Shown: positions 16,184 to 25,782, counted from the first letter of the stretch. The stretch is 64,000 nucleotides of DNA from Chondrinema litorale (GCF_026250525.1 NZ_CP111058.1:1-64000), one strand, 5' to 3'. Notes: a model not told the origin generated them from the letters alone. Numbers and translations are program-made.

Positions 16184-18147
16184 ACACATTTAAAAGCTAT
16201 TTAAAATTATTTCAATTAGTCATACTATCATCCTTAATTATCGGCTTGTCAGCCTGTGATGATGACGACGATGATATGATGACTCCTGAAAATCCTACTA
16301 CTGGTAACACTTCTTCCTTTACATTGTCTTCAGTTTCAGATCCATCAATAAGTGGCTCTGCAAAATTCGAAGAACTAGAAGATGGTACTACACTTTTAAC
16401 ACTGGAACTTAACGGAACTTCTTCAGGAAATTCTCACCCTGCACATATTCACATGAATACCGCAGCAGAAGGCGGCGACATCGCAATTAGTTTAACTCCT
16501 GTTGATGGCGCAAGCGGTATGAGTGAAACAATTATCTCTGCTTTAGACAACGGTACTACAATTAGCTACAGCGATCTTGTTAGTTATGATGGCTACATTA
16601 ATGTACATATGAGTTCTAGCGACCTATCAACATTAGTTGCTCAAGGAGATATTGGTGATAATGTTTTAACAGGCGAAATGATTACTTACGACCTGTCTTC
16701 AGTTGCAGATCCAAGTATTAGTGGTATAGCCACTTTTGCAAAAAGAATGAGTGGTGAAACTTTAGTTACACTAGATTTAGCAGGTACACCAGATGGAGGT
16801 ATGCACCCTGCACACATCCATATGAATACTGCCTCAGAAGGTGGAGATATCGCAATAAGCTTAACTACTGTAGATGGAACAACTGGTATGAGCAAGACCA
16901 ATGTAAGTATGTTGGATGATGGAACTACCATTACTTATGCAGAAATGATTGAGTACGATGGATACATTAATGTACACTTAAGCAGTGATGATTTAGCTAC
17001 ATTAGTGGCACAAGGAGATATTGGACAAAACGTGCTTACTGGTGAGATGATGAGCTACGAATTAATGTCAGTAGCTGATCCTGACATTAGTGGTACGGCT
17101 ACATTTTATCAAAGAATGAATGATGAGACTTTACTTACAGTAGCATTAGACGGAACTTCAGAAGGAAACACTCACCCTGCACATATTCATATGAATACAG
17201 CAGCAGAAGGTGGTGGAATTGCAATAACTATTACAAGTATTGATGGTGCTAGTGGAATGAGCAAAACAAATATTAGTATGTTGGATGATGGCACAGCGAT
17301 TACCTATGCAGAAGTAATTGACTATGATGGATACATCAATGTACACAATAGTATTGATGATTTGGGAACACTTATCGCTCAAGGCGATATCGGACAAAAT
17401 GCTTTAACTGGTGAAATGATGAGTTACGAATTAATGTCAGTGGCAGATCCTGATATAAGTGGTACGGCTACCTTTTATCAAAGAATGAATGATGAAGCTT
17501 TGGTAACAATTATGCTTGATGGCACTCCAGAAGGCGGTTCGCATCCATCTCATATACATTTTAATACAGCAGCAGAAGGTGGTGATATTGCTATCAGTCT
17601 TGGTAATGTAAATGGAACCAGTGGCATGAGCAAAACTAGTGTGAGTATGTTAGATGATGGAACTGCCATTACCTATGCCGAACTGATTGATTTCGATGGA
17701 TATATTAATGTACACTTGAGTTCAGGTAATCTGGCAACATTAGTAGCACAAGGCGATATCGGGCAAAATGCTTTAACTGGTGAATCTGTAAGCTATGCAT
17801 TGGCAGAAAAAGATGAAGCAGGCATTTCAGGTATGATTACTTTCTATGAGAGAATGAATGATGAAACATTAGCTGTAGTGGAGTTAACAGGAGTAACAGT
17901 AGGCGATCATCCATCGCACATACATGCAGGTTCTGTTGAAACTGCTCCAGGAGATATTTTAGTTTCTCTTTCTGATGTAGATGCTGATGGAATGGGAAAA
18001 ACCAACATTACGATGGACGATGCAGGCAATGCAATGACTTACGATGATGTAATTACAGTTGATGGATATGTAAATGTACATGCTTCTATTGACGATCTGG
18101 GTACTTTAATCGCTCAGGGTAATGTAGGTAGTAATGCAACGGAATAA
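16180..18147 (+). CDS. CHRD-like lipoprotein with five tandem domains
   Basis: A 655-aa lipoprotein with lipobox GLSA-C (Cys26) followed by an Asp run (DDDDDD) and a short linker. From about residue 46 to the end there are five repeats of about 122 residues, each with SVADPxISG, LTLEL-like strand, HPAHIHMNTAAEGG, SGMSKT, a YDGYINVH segment and LVAQGDIGxNxLTGE. The paired histidines in HPAHIH and NVH resemble the CHRD domain first seen in chordin. Such proteins sit on the cell surface; the histidines may bind metal. It follows a sigma/anti-sigma pair, and its start codon lies inside a long inverted repeat. Confidence 0.8.
   Translation: MDTFKSYLKLFQLVILSSLIIGLSACDDDDDDMMTPENPTTGNTSSFTLSSVSDPSISGSAKFEELEDGTTLLTLELNGTSSGNSHPAHIHMNTAAEGGDIAISLTPVDGASGMSETIISALDNGTTISYSDLVSYDGYINVHMSSSDLSTLVAQGDIGDNVLTGEMITYDLSSVADPSISGIATFAKRMSGETLVTLDLAGTPDGGMHPAHIHMNTASEGGDIAISLTTVDGTTGMSKTNVSMLDDGTTITYAEMIEYDGYINVHLSSDDLATLVAQGDIGQNVLTGEMMSYELMSVADPDISGTATFYQRMNDETLLTVALDGTSEGNTHPAHIHMNTAAEGGGIAITITSIDGASGMSKTNISMLDDGTAITYAEVIDYDGYINVHNSIDDLGTLIAQGDIGQNALTGEMMSYELMSVADPDISGTATFYQRMNDEALVTIMLDGTPEGGSHPSHIHFNTAAEGGDIAISLGNVNGTSGMSKTSVSMLDDGTAITYAELIDFDGYINVHLSSGNLATLVAQGDIGQNALTGESVSYALAEKDEAGISGMITFYERMNDETLAVVELTGVTVGDHPSHIHAGSVETAPGDILVSLSDVDADGMGKTNITMDDAGNAMTYDDVITVDGYVNVHASIDDLGTLIAQGNVGSNATE
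16315..18144 (+). repeat. Five tandem 366-bp coding repeats
   Basis: The repeat unit is 366 bp (122 codons). Units begin near 16315, 16681, 17047, 17413 and 17779. Units 3 and 4 share long identical DNA runs around AGTGGTACGGCTAC and ATCAAAGAATGAATGATGA, which points to recent duplication; unit 5 is the most diverged and lacks the NTAAEGG block. Confidence 0.85.
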
Positions 18148-18207
18148 TAATTAGGATTAAAAATAAGTCGTGAATCTTCATATTATGAAGATAAGTTAGC
18201 TAGGAAA

Positions 18208-18240
18208 GGAGCCTTACAATGTTAGGCTCTTTTTTATTTT
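18208..18240 (+). terminator. Rho-independent terminator
   Basis: GAGCCT / AGGCTC stem with a 9-base loop followed by a T-rich tract, about 60 bases after the CHRD lipoprotein stop. A smaller hairpin, ATCTTCAT-ATT-ATGAAGAT, lies just upstream at 18174-18192. Confidence 0.8.
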
Positions 18241-18310
18241 TATCTAGTTAATTTCTTCTCTGGTTTTGGAATGAGTAAATTTGGTAAGACCAACGCATAA
18301 AATAATAAAT

Positions 18311-20299
18311 ATGAATAATGAACAAGCAATTACCATTTGGCAGCCAGATAAATCATTGCAACAAACATCAGGATTAACCAAATACATGTTATGGCTGGCA
18401 AAAGAAAAAAAACTTCAATTCGAAAACTACCAAGCACTGTGGGCATGGTCAGTGAATCATGTTGGCGATTTCTGGGAGAGCTTATGGGAGTATTTCGAAA
18501 TAATTAGCCATCAGCCTTATAGCCAAGTTTTACTTTCAGAAGAAATGCCTGGAACAAGCTGGTTTGAGGGAGCTACATTAAACTATGCTGAGCATATTTT
18601 TAGAAATGCCAATACAGATCATCCTGCTATTATTTTCTCATCTGAAATACATCCACTAAAAGAAATAAGTTGGAAAGAATTAGAAACAAAAACAGCTGCA
18701 CTAGCCAATTATCTTAAAGAGATAGGAGTAGAAAAAGGTGATCGGGTAGCTGCATTTATCCCTAATATTCCAGAAGCCACCATTGCTTTTTTGGCAACTA
18801 TTTCAATTGGAGCCATCTGGTCTAGTTGTTCGCCAGATTTTGGAACGGGCAGTGTACATGATCGTTTCAGTCAGGTTGAGCCCAAAGTATTGTTCACCAT
18901 CGATGGATATTCGTATAATGGAAAACCTTTCGACAAATCAGAAGCATTAAGCACTTTACAAAAAGGATTACCTACTTTAAAAGAAACCATCATTATCCCT
19001 TATCTTAAAGATCAATCAAATAATATTCAACTTAAAGAAAATGAGACTCAGTGGTTTGATGCGATAGGTGATGTAAATGCAAAGCTACAATTCGAAGCTG
19101 TTCCTTTTGAGCATCCCATTTGGGTATTGTATTCTTCAGGAACTACAGGCATGCCCAAAGCCATTACGCATTCACATGGTGGTGTTTTATTAGAGCATTT
19201 TAAATATCTCACTTTCCATAATGATTGCCGAAAAGGGGAGCGGTTTTTCTGGTACAGCACTACTGGTTGGATGATGTGGAATTTCGTAAATGCAGCTTTG
19301 CTTACTGGAGCTACTATTGTTTTGTACGATGGGAGTCCGGCTTTTCCAGATATTAATCGATTGTGGAAATTGGCTGAAGAATGCAAAATTAATCACTTTG
19401 GAACCAGTGCAGGTTTTATAATCGCTTGCATGAAAGCGGATATAAATCCGCGGAAGGATTTCGATCTATCCGTATTGCGATCAATTGGTTCTACTGGCTC
19501 ACCTTTACCTCCCGAAGGTTTCGATTGGATTTACAAATACATAAAGACTGATATTTGGCTTATGTCTATGAGTGGTGGTACGGATGTTTGCAGTGCTTTT
19601 GTTGGAGGAAATCCGCTATTGCCAGTTTATGAAGGTGAGTTACAATGTAGAGCTTTGGGTTGCGCCATGCAATCTTTAGATGAAGATGGCAAACCGCTAC
19701 TAAATGAAGTTGGGGAGATGGTAATTGAAAAACCGATGCCTTCTATGCCTGTGTTTTTTTGGAACGATGAAGGAATGAAACGTTACCAATCTAGCTATTT
19801 TGAAATGTTTCCGGGTAAATGGCGACACGGAGATTGGATAAAAATTACAGATAGAAATACAGTGATAATTTACGGTAGGTCTGATGCCACGCTCAATCGT
19901 GGTGGCGTAAGAATTGGAACCAGTGAAATTTACAGAGCAGTTGATAAAGTGAGTTCTGTTGCAGATAGTTTAGTTACTTGTATTGAGCTGAAAGGTGGAG
20001 AGTATTATATGCCGCTATTTGTAAAGATGAAAGAAGGCATAAAACTAGACGATCAACTGGTGACTGAGCTCAAAAAAACAATTAGAGAAACATGTAGTCC
20101 AAGACATGTGCCCGATGAGTTTATTGTGATTGATGAAGTTCCCTATACCATTAGTGGTAAAAAAATGGAAACTCCTGTAAAAAAGATTCTAATGGGTGCA
20201 TCACCAGAAAAAGTACTCAACAAAGATTCTATGAAGAACCCCCAAGCTGTTCAATTCTTTATTAGTTTTACGCAAAAGCTGAAAGATAAACTAAATTAA
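18311..20299 (+). CDS. aacS: Acetoacetyl-CoA synthetase (acetoacetate-CoA ligase)
   Basis: A 662-aa member of the acyl-adenylate-forming family. The ATG at 18311 is preferred to an in-frame TTG 30 bases earlier because the conserved N-terminus (ITIWQPDKS) begins there. Motifs: VLYSSGTTGMPKAITHSHGG (AMP-binding P-loop), FFWYSTTGWMMWNF, MSMSGGTDVCSAFVGG, LGCAMQSLDEDGKP, KWRHGDWI, TLNRGGVRIGTSEIYR and the C-terminal TISGKKMETPVKKIL with the catalytic Lys. Length and the WYSTTGWMMWN and GGTDVCSAF blocks are specific to acetoacetyl-CoA synthetase (EC 6.2.1.16), which activates acetoacetate with ATP and CoA. It shares an operon with the oxidase 5 bases downstream. Confidence 0.93.
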   Translation: MNNEQAITIWQPDKSLQQTSGLTKYMLWLAKEKKLQFENYQALWAWSVNHVGDFWESLWEYFEIISHQPYSQVLLSEEMPGTSWFEGATLNYAEHIFRNANTDHPAIIFSSEIHPLKEISWKELETKTAALANYLKEIGVEKGDRVAAFIPNIPEATIAFLATISIGAIWSSCSPDFGTGSVHDRFSQVEPKVLFTIDGYSYNGKPFDKSEALSTLQKGLPTLKETIIIPYLKDQSNNIQLKENETQWFDAIGDVNAKLQFEAVPFEHPIWVLYSSGTTGMPKAITHSHGGVLLEHFKYLTFHNDCRKGERFFWYSTTGWMMWNFVNAALLTGATIVLYDGSPAFPDINRLWKLAEECKINHFGTSAGFIIACMKADINPRKDFDLSVLRSIGSTGSPLPPEGFDWIYKYIKTDIWLMSMSGGTDVCSAFVGGNPLLPVYEGELQCRALGCAMQSLDEDGKPLLNEVGEMVIEKPMPSMPVFFWNDEGMKRYQSSYFEMFPGKWRHGDWIKITDRNTVIIYGRSDATLNRGGVRIGTSEIYRAVDKVSSVADSLVTCIELKGGEYYMPLFVKMKEGIKLDDQLVTELKKTIRETCSPRHVPDEFIVIDEVPYTISGKKMETPVKKILMGASPEKVLNKDSMKNPQAVQFFISFTQKLKDKLN

Positions 20300-20304
20300 A
20301 GATT

Positions 20305-21510
20305 ATGTCGCAAGGGACATCGTATGACATTGTCATTATAGGAGGAGGTATTGTAGGTTTGGCTACAGCCTATCGATTAAAAGAAGCACAACCCAATTTA
20401 AACATACTTCTGCTTGAAAAAGAGACAGTGCTGGCAAAACACCAGACAGGAAATAATAGTGGGGTTATTCACTCTGGGATTTACTACAAACCGGGAAGCT
20501 TAAAAGCTAAAAACTGCCTAGAAGGTTATCATGATTTGATCGCTTTTTGTGAAAAGGAAGAGATCAATTACGAATTGTGCGGAAAGATAATAGTGGCGAC
20601 TTCTGAAAGTGAATTGCCGGCAATGGAGAATATTTACAAACGTGGTATTGAAAATGGGTTAGAAAATATTAGGAAAATTGGAGTTGAAGAGCTGAAAGAA
20701 TATGAGCCGCATGTAAATGGTGTTGCAGGAATTCATGTACCTCAAACGGGTATTATAGATTATACTCAGGTTTCTTATAAATATGCCGAGCGCTTTCAAG
20801 AATTTGGGGGAGAAATTAAACTAGGGGAGAAAGTAACAGATATAAAAACCAAAGCAAATAGCTCTGAGGTAATTACAGACAAAGGTACTTATAATACCAA
20901 CTTGGTGATTAATTGCGGTGGACTTTTCTCTGATAGAATTGCTGCACTTACAATGCCTACAGATGTTCGAATTGTTCCTTTTAGAGGTGAGTATTTCGAA
21001 ATTAAGCCTGAAAAGCATCACTTAGTAAAAAATCTAATTTATCCGGTGCCCGATCCAAACTTTCCATTCTTAGGCGTGCATTTTACAAGAATGATAAAAG
21101 GTGGAATTGAAGCTGGACCAAATGCAGTTTTTGCTTTTAAAAGAGAAGGCTATCACAGAACAGACTTTGATATGGCTGACTTGATGGGTTCTTTAAACTG
21201 GCCAGGTTTTAGAAAAGTAGCTGCCAAATACTGGCAAACTGGTTTAGGAGAAATCTACCGATCTTTCTCCAAAGCAGCTTTTACAAAAGCTTTGCAAAAA
21301 CTTATTCCAGAAATTCAGGAAGAAGATTTAGTACCAGGAGGAGCAGGAGTGAGAGCACAAGCATGTGACCGTACTGGTGGTCTAATAGATGACTTCAAGA
21401 TTTTAGAAACCGAACATGTAGTAAACGTACTAAATGCACCTTCACCAGCCGCAACTTCTTCGTTGGCAATTGGTAAAACAGTTTCTCAACTGGCATTAAA
21501 AAAGCTATAA
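20305..21510 (+). CDS. lhgO: L-2-hydroxyglutarate oxidase
   Basis: A 401-aa FAD enzyme of the DAO family. The N-terminal dinucleotide fold is YDIVIIGGGIVGLATAYRL (residues 7-25), followed by KHQTGNNSGVIHSGIYYKPGSLKA, the strongest signature of LhgO/L2HGDH, and later GVAGIHVPQTGIIDYTQV, NCGGLFSDRIA, GPNAVFAFKREGY and PGGAGVRAQACD. The enzyme oxidises L-2-hydroxyglutarate, a by-product of dehydrogenases, to 2-oxoglutarate. It begins 5 bases after the acetoacetyl-CoA synthetase stop; the pair suggests ketone-body or amino-acid carbon recovery. Confidence 0.93.
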   Translation: MSQGTSYDIVIIGGGIVGLATAYRLKEAQPNLNILLLEKETVLAKHQTGNNSGVIHSGIYYKPGSLKAKNCLEGYHDLIAFCEKEEINYELCGKIIVATSESELPAMENIYKRGIENGLENIRKIGVEELKEYEPHVNGVAGIHVPQTGIIDYTQVSYKYAERFQEFGGEIKLGEKVTDIKTKANSSEVITDKGTYNTNLVINCGGLFSDRIAALTMPTDVRIVPFRGEYFEIKPEKHHLVKNLIYPVPDPNFPFLGVHFTRMIKGGIEAGPNAVFAFKREGYHRTDFDMADLMGSLNWPGFRKVAAKYWQTGLGEIYRSFSKAAFTKALQKLIPEIQEEDLVPGGAGVRAQACDRTGGLIDDFKILETEHVVNVLNAPSPAATSSLAIGKTVSQLALKKL

Positions 21511-21515
21511 AAAAG

Positions 21516-21544
21516 ATAACCCGACTGAATTACAGTCGGGTTAT
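21516..21544. terminator. Bidirectional terminator
   Basis: A 12-bp perfect stem (ATAACCCGACTG / CAGTCGGGTTAT) with a 5-base loop lies between the convergent lhgO and TonB-receptor genes. Confidence 0.85.
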
Positions 21545-21565
21545 GCACTTTAACAAAACATTAAA

Positions 21566-23899
21566 CTATAGGCTATAGCTCAAACTTAAAAGAGCTATCC
21601 TTGACTCGCGTTTATATTCAAATTCTTGAAAAAAATCTTCCCCGAAGTTTTCACCTCTAAAAGATCTTGTATTAAATAAGTCTCTTATACTGAGGGTAGC
21701 GTTTGCTTTATCATCCATAAAAGATTTTTGGAAACTCAAATCCATATAATATCTAGCTAAATCTTTACCTTGGGCTTCAACTTCAGGTGCTCTGTAGTTG
21801 GCAGTAATCTGCATATCTACATCAAGTGGTAAACTAAAATCAGTATTTAACTTGGCATACCACGAAAGTCCTTTGTTTGTATAATCGGCATTTAGGTTGG
21901 TACCATCCACCTGAGTTTGGAAAATCGAATAACTAAAATTCATATTCCACCAATTAGTAAGTTGTGTAGTGTTGATAAGCTCTAAACCGTAGGTCATAGC
22001 ATTGTTCAGGTTAAGTGGCCCTCTATAAGAAATACCATCTTCCACTCTCACAATCCAGTCGATCTGGCCATTTACATGTCTAAAGAATGCATTGGTTGTA
22101 ATTTCAAATTTGTCTTTACTAAGCATATGTCCAAACTCAAAAGAGTTGATAAACTCTGGTTGTAGGTTTGGGTTACCAATTCTAATATTTAAAGAATCTG
22201 AAATATCTGGGAATGGATTTAATCTTCTTGAGCTAGGTCTGTCTATTCTTCTACTGTATGTAAATTTTAAAGAATTGCTCTTGTCTAGAAAATACTGTGC
22301 TTGTACACTCGGGAAGAAATTCAAATAGTTTTGCTCGTTGGTTTCATTGTTATTGTACAGTTTGGTATCTACCATAGTTTGCTCTGCACGAGTACCCAAA
22401 GCATAATCTAACTTATCGCCGATGCTACTAGAGAAGATGGCATAGGCTGCAAAAATCTTATCTTCATACCTAAATCGGTTACTTACATCGGCTCTGTTTA
22501 CCCATTCTCCTACATCTGGATCTTGCGCTTCATATAGGTAATCATTCTCCATTGTTCTAAAAATAGATTTGTAACCTGTCTCTAATTTGGCATTATCAAA
22601 TGGATGTACATAATCTACCTGCATTACAATATTGCTGTTGAAGTCATCGCTTGTGCTTCTTTCGTAGCGTGAAACATCATCATTTTCATCGGTGATATTA
22701 TTATAAATATCAATAATTTGTTGTTCTTGCTGGTCTCTGTACGAATGACTTACCACCGCTCTTAATTCTCTATCAGGATTATCAAAAGTACGTTCGTAGA
22801 TAAAGGCATTATCAAAAGAATAGTTGTCTTCAATCTCATTGTTAATTCTTTTATACTGAAGAATTAAGTCGTCTGTATCTATAGAGCGGATTTCAGTCTG
22901 TGTATTGTCATAGTCTTCCTCATCTTCCATATTGAAAGCACCTTCGTAGCTAATTTTATTTTTACCAAAGAAATAATCAGCACCATAATTAAAGGTATGT
23001 TCTTTATCATTTCGCTCTCTGTCTACTTGTTGAATCAGTCTCTCGTTGCTAGAAAATATATCTCTTGAAGTATTGGAATTGCCTACACCCGGCCAGCTTC
23101 TATAACTATAACCGCCGTAAATATTAAAGTTTTCAGACTTTCTACTCAAGTTTACTGAAGCATTTGTACGCATACGTGTACCCACTGTAAGTTCAGCTTT
23201 TCCTGTTGTACCTTTCTGGCTTCCTCTTTTAAGCTTGATATTTATAACCCCACCTGCTCCTTGGGCATCATACTTTGCATTGGGGTTATTTACAATTTGT
23301 ATGTTTTCAATCATACTTGCAGGAATCTGCTCCAGATCACCAGTGATAGATGAGTTTCTTCCATCAAGAAGAATATTTGTGTTGCCACTACCTCTTAAGG
23401 TAATGCTACCATCTTGCCCAACACTAACAGAAGGTGTGTTCCTTAACACATCAAGTACACTACCACCAGTATTAGAAAGGGTTTGATCTGGTCGTACGTT
23501 TACACCTTCTAGTGTAGTAGTTACAGGTCTTTTCACTTCGTTGCCTTCTACTACAATCTCATCGAGTTTAAGCGAAGAGGGGATAAGTGCAATGTTACCA
23601 ACCGATTTATTTTTGTTTACTTTAACTGTTTTTATCTCTTTTTCATCATAGCCAACAAATACTACCTCCATTCTATATTCTCCTTCTTCCACTTCCAACT
23701 GAAATTGTCCATTGTCTTTCGTAACTGTACCCACTACAGGAGTCTCATTGCCGGGTTCAAAAAAGGCTACTTGTGCAAAAGGTACAGGATCTTCTGTTTC
23801 TTTATCTATAATTGTCCCCGTAATTTCGTGCGTGTCTTGTGCATATGCTGCAAATGGTAAAAATGCTAGTAATAAGTAGTATTGGATAGAAAGTTTCAT
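21566..23899 (-). CDS. TonB-dependent outer membrane receptor-like protein
   Basis: A 777-aa protein with signal peptide (1-20, ending AYAQ), a carboxypeptidase-regulatory-like domain at about 23-105 (HEITGTIIDKETEDPVPFAQVAF), a plug at about 125-215 (VLDVLRNTPSVSVGQDGSITLRGSGNTNILLDGR, then NAKYDAQGAGGVINIKLK) and a large barrel to the end (YSRRIDRPSSRRLNPFPD, TRSFRGENFGEDFFQEF). It belongs to the outer-membrane beta-barrel family common in Bacteroidota and lacks the SusC signature and a partner SusD, so it is not a standard glycan importer. It stands alone, divergent from the sigma factor at 24305, which might control it. Ligand unknown. Confidence 0.88.
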   Translation of the reverse strand: MKLSIQYYLLLAFLPFAAYAQDTHEITGTIIDKETEDPVPFAQVAFFEPGNETPVVGTVTKDNGQFQLEVEEGEYRMEVVFVGYDEKEIKTVKVNKNKSVGNIALIPSSLKLDEIVVEGNEVKRPVTTTLEGVNVRPDQTLSNTGGSVLDVLRNTPSVSVGQDGSITLRGSGNTNILLDGRNSSITGDLEQIPASMIENIQIVNNPNAKYDAQGAGGVINIKLKRGSQKGTTGKAELTVGTRMRTNASVNLSRKSENFNIYGGYSYRSWPGVGNSNTSRDIFSSNERLIQQVDRERNDKEHTFNYGADYFFGKNKISYEGAFNMEDEEDYDNTQTEIRSIDTDDLILQYKRINNEIEDNYSFDNAFIYERTFDNPDRELRAVVSHSYRDQQEQQIIDIYNNITDENDDVSRYERSTSDDFNSNIVMQVDYVHPFDNAKLETGYKSIFRTMENDYLYEAQDPDVGEWVNRADVSNRFRYEDKIFAAYAIFSSSIGDKLDYALGTRAEQTMVDTKLYNNNETNEQNYLNFFPSVQAQYFLDKSNSLKFTYSRRIDRPSSRRLNPFPDISDSLNIRIGNPNLQPEFINSFEFGHMLSKDKFEITTNAFFRHVNGQIDWIVRVEDGISYRGPLNLNNAMTYGLELINTTQLTNWWNMNFSYSIFQTQVDGTNLNADYTNKGLSWYAKLNTDFSLPLDVDMQITANYRAPEVEAQGKDLARYYMDLSFQKSFMDDKANATLSIRDLFNTRSFRGENFGEDFFQEFEYKRESRIALLSLSYSL

Positions 23900-24304
23900 G
23901 ATCAGAATTTACTGTTAGTGAAATTTTTTAATGTGCCTGTGTTATAATCTACATTTTGTTGAGGGTGATTGTTATCGATTTTTTAAATTCTTTCTATCAG
24001 CAAAAATCGAATACGAATTTTTGAGCGATTATGTAAATAGTTTAAGGAGACGATTTTGGTCTGGTTTCGCTTGAAATGGTAGATTGTATTTCCTCTCAAT
24101 ATAAGAATTTCTAAAAGTTAATAATCCATTCTTTTCTCTCTATTCTGAATGAATATAATAGTAGGTTTTGAAAAAATATTTATGGGGTTTATTAGTCAGA
24201 CTATCAGTTAGTTATATAAGTTTTATAACTTAGGATTGAAATTTATTTTAATAAAAGGTGATAGTTGGCTAAAACTTGACACATAGTAATAAAACCTAAA
24301 GCTC
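23900..24304. other. 405-bp divergent intergenic region with one inverted repeat
   Basis: This AT-rich gap separates the receptor gene from the sigma factor. AGTTATA (24210-24216) and TATAACT (24224-24230) form a 7-bp inverted repeat with a 7-base spacer, 75 bases before the sigma ATG, and could be an operator. I see no coding frame and no exact TAnnTTTG box on the plus strand. Confidence 0.4.
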
Positions 24305-24862
24305 ATGCCAGAAATAGCAACCTTAGATCAATCAGTTTACAATAAGGAAGAAGAGTTATTGGTGCTTTATCAAAAAGCTTTTCCTATTGTAGCTAAGTAT
24401 ATTAGTAAAATGGGAGGCGATTTTGATACTGCCAAAGATGTTTTTCATGATGCGGTAATCATTTATTACGAAAACTACATGTTTAAACATCAATCTATTC
24501 GGGTAAACGAAACTGCCTGTTTAGTAGGCATTGCCAAAAACCTATGGAAAAAGCAATTTAAAGGAAGTTATAAAGAAATGTCGTTGGATGTATCTTTTGA
24601 TAAATTAAATGAAAGTTTCTTTGATGTAGAAGAAGCTCTTCCATCTAAAAGGCGATTGATGAACTTTCTCGAAAAAGCAGGTAGCAAATGTATGGAATTA
24701 TTACAAGCATTTTATTATGAGCAGTTGCCTTTAACTCAAATTGCATCTCATTTTGGATTTTCGGGTGTACGCTCTGCGACAGTGCAGAAGTACAAATGTT
24801 TGCAAAAAGTTAAAAATAAAGTAAAAGAAAAATCCCTGATCTACGATGACTTCCTTAACTGA
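24305..24862 (+). CDS. Divergent ECF-like sigma factor
   Basis: A 185-aa protein. Region 2-like sequence is at about 18-85 (LYQKAFPIVAKYISKMGGDFDTAKDVFHDAVIIYYENYM, then TACLVGIAKNLWKKQFKG) and region 4-like at about 120-172 (GSKCMELLQAFYYEQLPLTQIASHFGFSGVRSATVQKYKCLQKVK), with a visible helix-turn-helix. The order fits a sigma factor, but the motifs are weaker than in the two other sigma genes of this window. Its end overlaps the next start by 17 bases and a ClpP-type gene follows, an unusual set for a sigma operon. Confidence 0.75.
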   Translation: MPEIATLDQSVYNKEEELLVLYQKAFPIVAKYISKMGGDFDTAKDVFHDAVIIYYENYMFKHQSIRVNETACLVGIAKNLWKKQFKGSYKEMSLDVSFDKLNESFFDVEEALPSKRRLMNFLEKAGSKCMELLQAFYYEQLPLTQIASHFGFSGVRSATVQKYKCLQKVKNKVKEKSLIYDDFLN

Positions 24863-25115
24863 GATACAAGAGATAGAAGCTTATCTTCAGGGAAAAATGC
24901 AGGCTGAAGATCAAGTAGTATTTGAAGCAAAGATGCTGATTGATGAAAATTTAAAAGACAATGTTTTCTGGCAGAAACACACCTTTGAGTTGGTACAGTT
25001 CTATGGTAGAAAAAACCTGAGAAACCGACTGGAAACAGTGCATCAGCAATTATTTACCAAACCCCAACACAAGAGCTTTAGGCAAAAAGTACTTCAACTA
25101 TTTTCAAAACTATAA
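24846..25115 (+). CDS. Small protein resembling the N-terminal domain of anti-sigma factors
   Basis: An 89-aa protein whose start overlaps the sigma gene by 17 bases. IQEIEAYLQGKMQAEDQVVFEAKMLIDENLKDNVFWQK is very like the cytosolic sigma-binding start of Bacteroidota anti-sigma factors (IEAYLxGxLSxEExxxFExxLxxDxxL). There is no transmembrane helix; the C-terminus is basic (QHKSFRQKVLQLFSKL). If it is an anti-sigma factor it must be soluble and released by another route than membrane cleavage. The ClpP-type protease 10 bases downstream is an obvious candidate, but this is inference. Confidence 0.6.
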   Translation: MTSLTEIQEIEAYLQGKMQAEDQVVFEAKMLIDENLKDNVFWQKHTFELVQFYGRKNLRNRLETVHQQLFTKPQHKSFRQKVLQLFSKL

Positions 25116-25125
25116 TTACAAGTTT

Positions 25126-25782
25126 ATGTCACCTTTTGCCAGTGTAGTTCCTATGGTTATTGATAGCAATGACCGTAGCGAGAGAGCGTATGATATTTAC
25201 AGCCTTTTGCTAAAAGAAAGAATTATTTTTTTAGGTACAGCCATTAACGATCAGGTTGCCAACCTAATAATCGCCCAATTACTTTACCTCAATAGCCAGA
25301 GTAAAACCAGCCAGATAGATTTATATATTAACAGTCCGGGTGGGGTAGTATATGCCGGTTTGGCAATTTACGATGCCATCCAAATGATTTCGGCTCCGGT
25401 TTCTACAGTGTCTGTTGGCTTTACTGGCAGCATGGCAACTGCTTTGCTTACAACAGGGCACAAAGGGAAAAGATATGCATTGCCACATTCTACTATTCAC
25501 ATGCATCCAACTGGTGGAGGAGCCAAAGGTTATACCGAAGATGTGAGAATTGCTACTAGAGAACAAGAAAGACTTCAGACTCAATTATTCCATATTATGG
25601 GCAGGCATACTGGCCACAACTGGAAAGAAATTGAAGAGTTCTTTTTACGAGATCGCTTCTTAAATGCTATTGAAGCTAAAGAGTATGGCTTAATTGATGA
25701 AGTACTTGGTGATGCTAATGATTTAATAAAACTCGACAGCAAAGAGTTGGAAGTTTTATTCTATGGAAGTAAGCAAAATTGA
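25126..25782 (+). CDS. ClpP-family serine protease, probable paralogue
   Basis: A 218-aa ClpP-type protein. The N-terminus matches ClpP (PMVIDSNDRSERAYDIYSLLLKERIIFLG). Catalytic residues are present: Ser102 in GFTGSMA, His127 in HMHPTGG and Asp176 in RDRFLNAIEAKEYGLID. The usual GQAASM and MIHQPLGG are changed, with one residue lost after the catalytic His. No ClpX or trigger factor lies nearby, as would be expected for the housekeeping copy, and it is joined to a sigma factor and a small anti-sigma-like protein. It probably degrades selected targets with a Clp ATPase encoded elsewhere. Confidence 0.85.
   Translation: MSPFASVVPMVIDSNDRSERAYDIYSLLLKERIIFLGTAINDQVANLIIAQLLYLNSQSKTSQIDLYINSPGGVVYAGLAIYDAIQMISAPVSTVSVGFTGSMATALLTTGHKGKRYALPHSTIHMHPTGGGAKGYTEDVRIATREQERLQTQLFHIMGRHTGHNWKEIEEFFLRDRFLNAIEAKEYGLIDEVLGDANDLIKLDSKELEVLFYGSKQN

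Noticed and set aside
16686..17397. Open frames antisense to the CHRD repeats
   Set aside because: They mirror the repeat sequence of the real gene and have no independent signals.
18281..18310. TTG start extending acetoacetyl-CoA synthetase by ten residues
   Set aside because: The added residues are unlike the family and the ATG at 18311 begins the conserved N-terminus.
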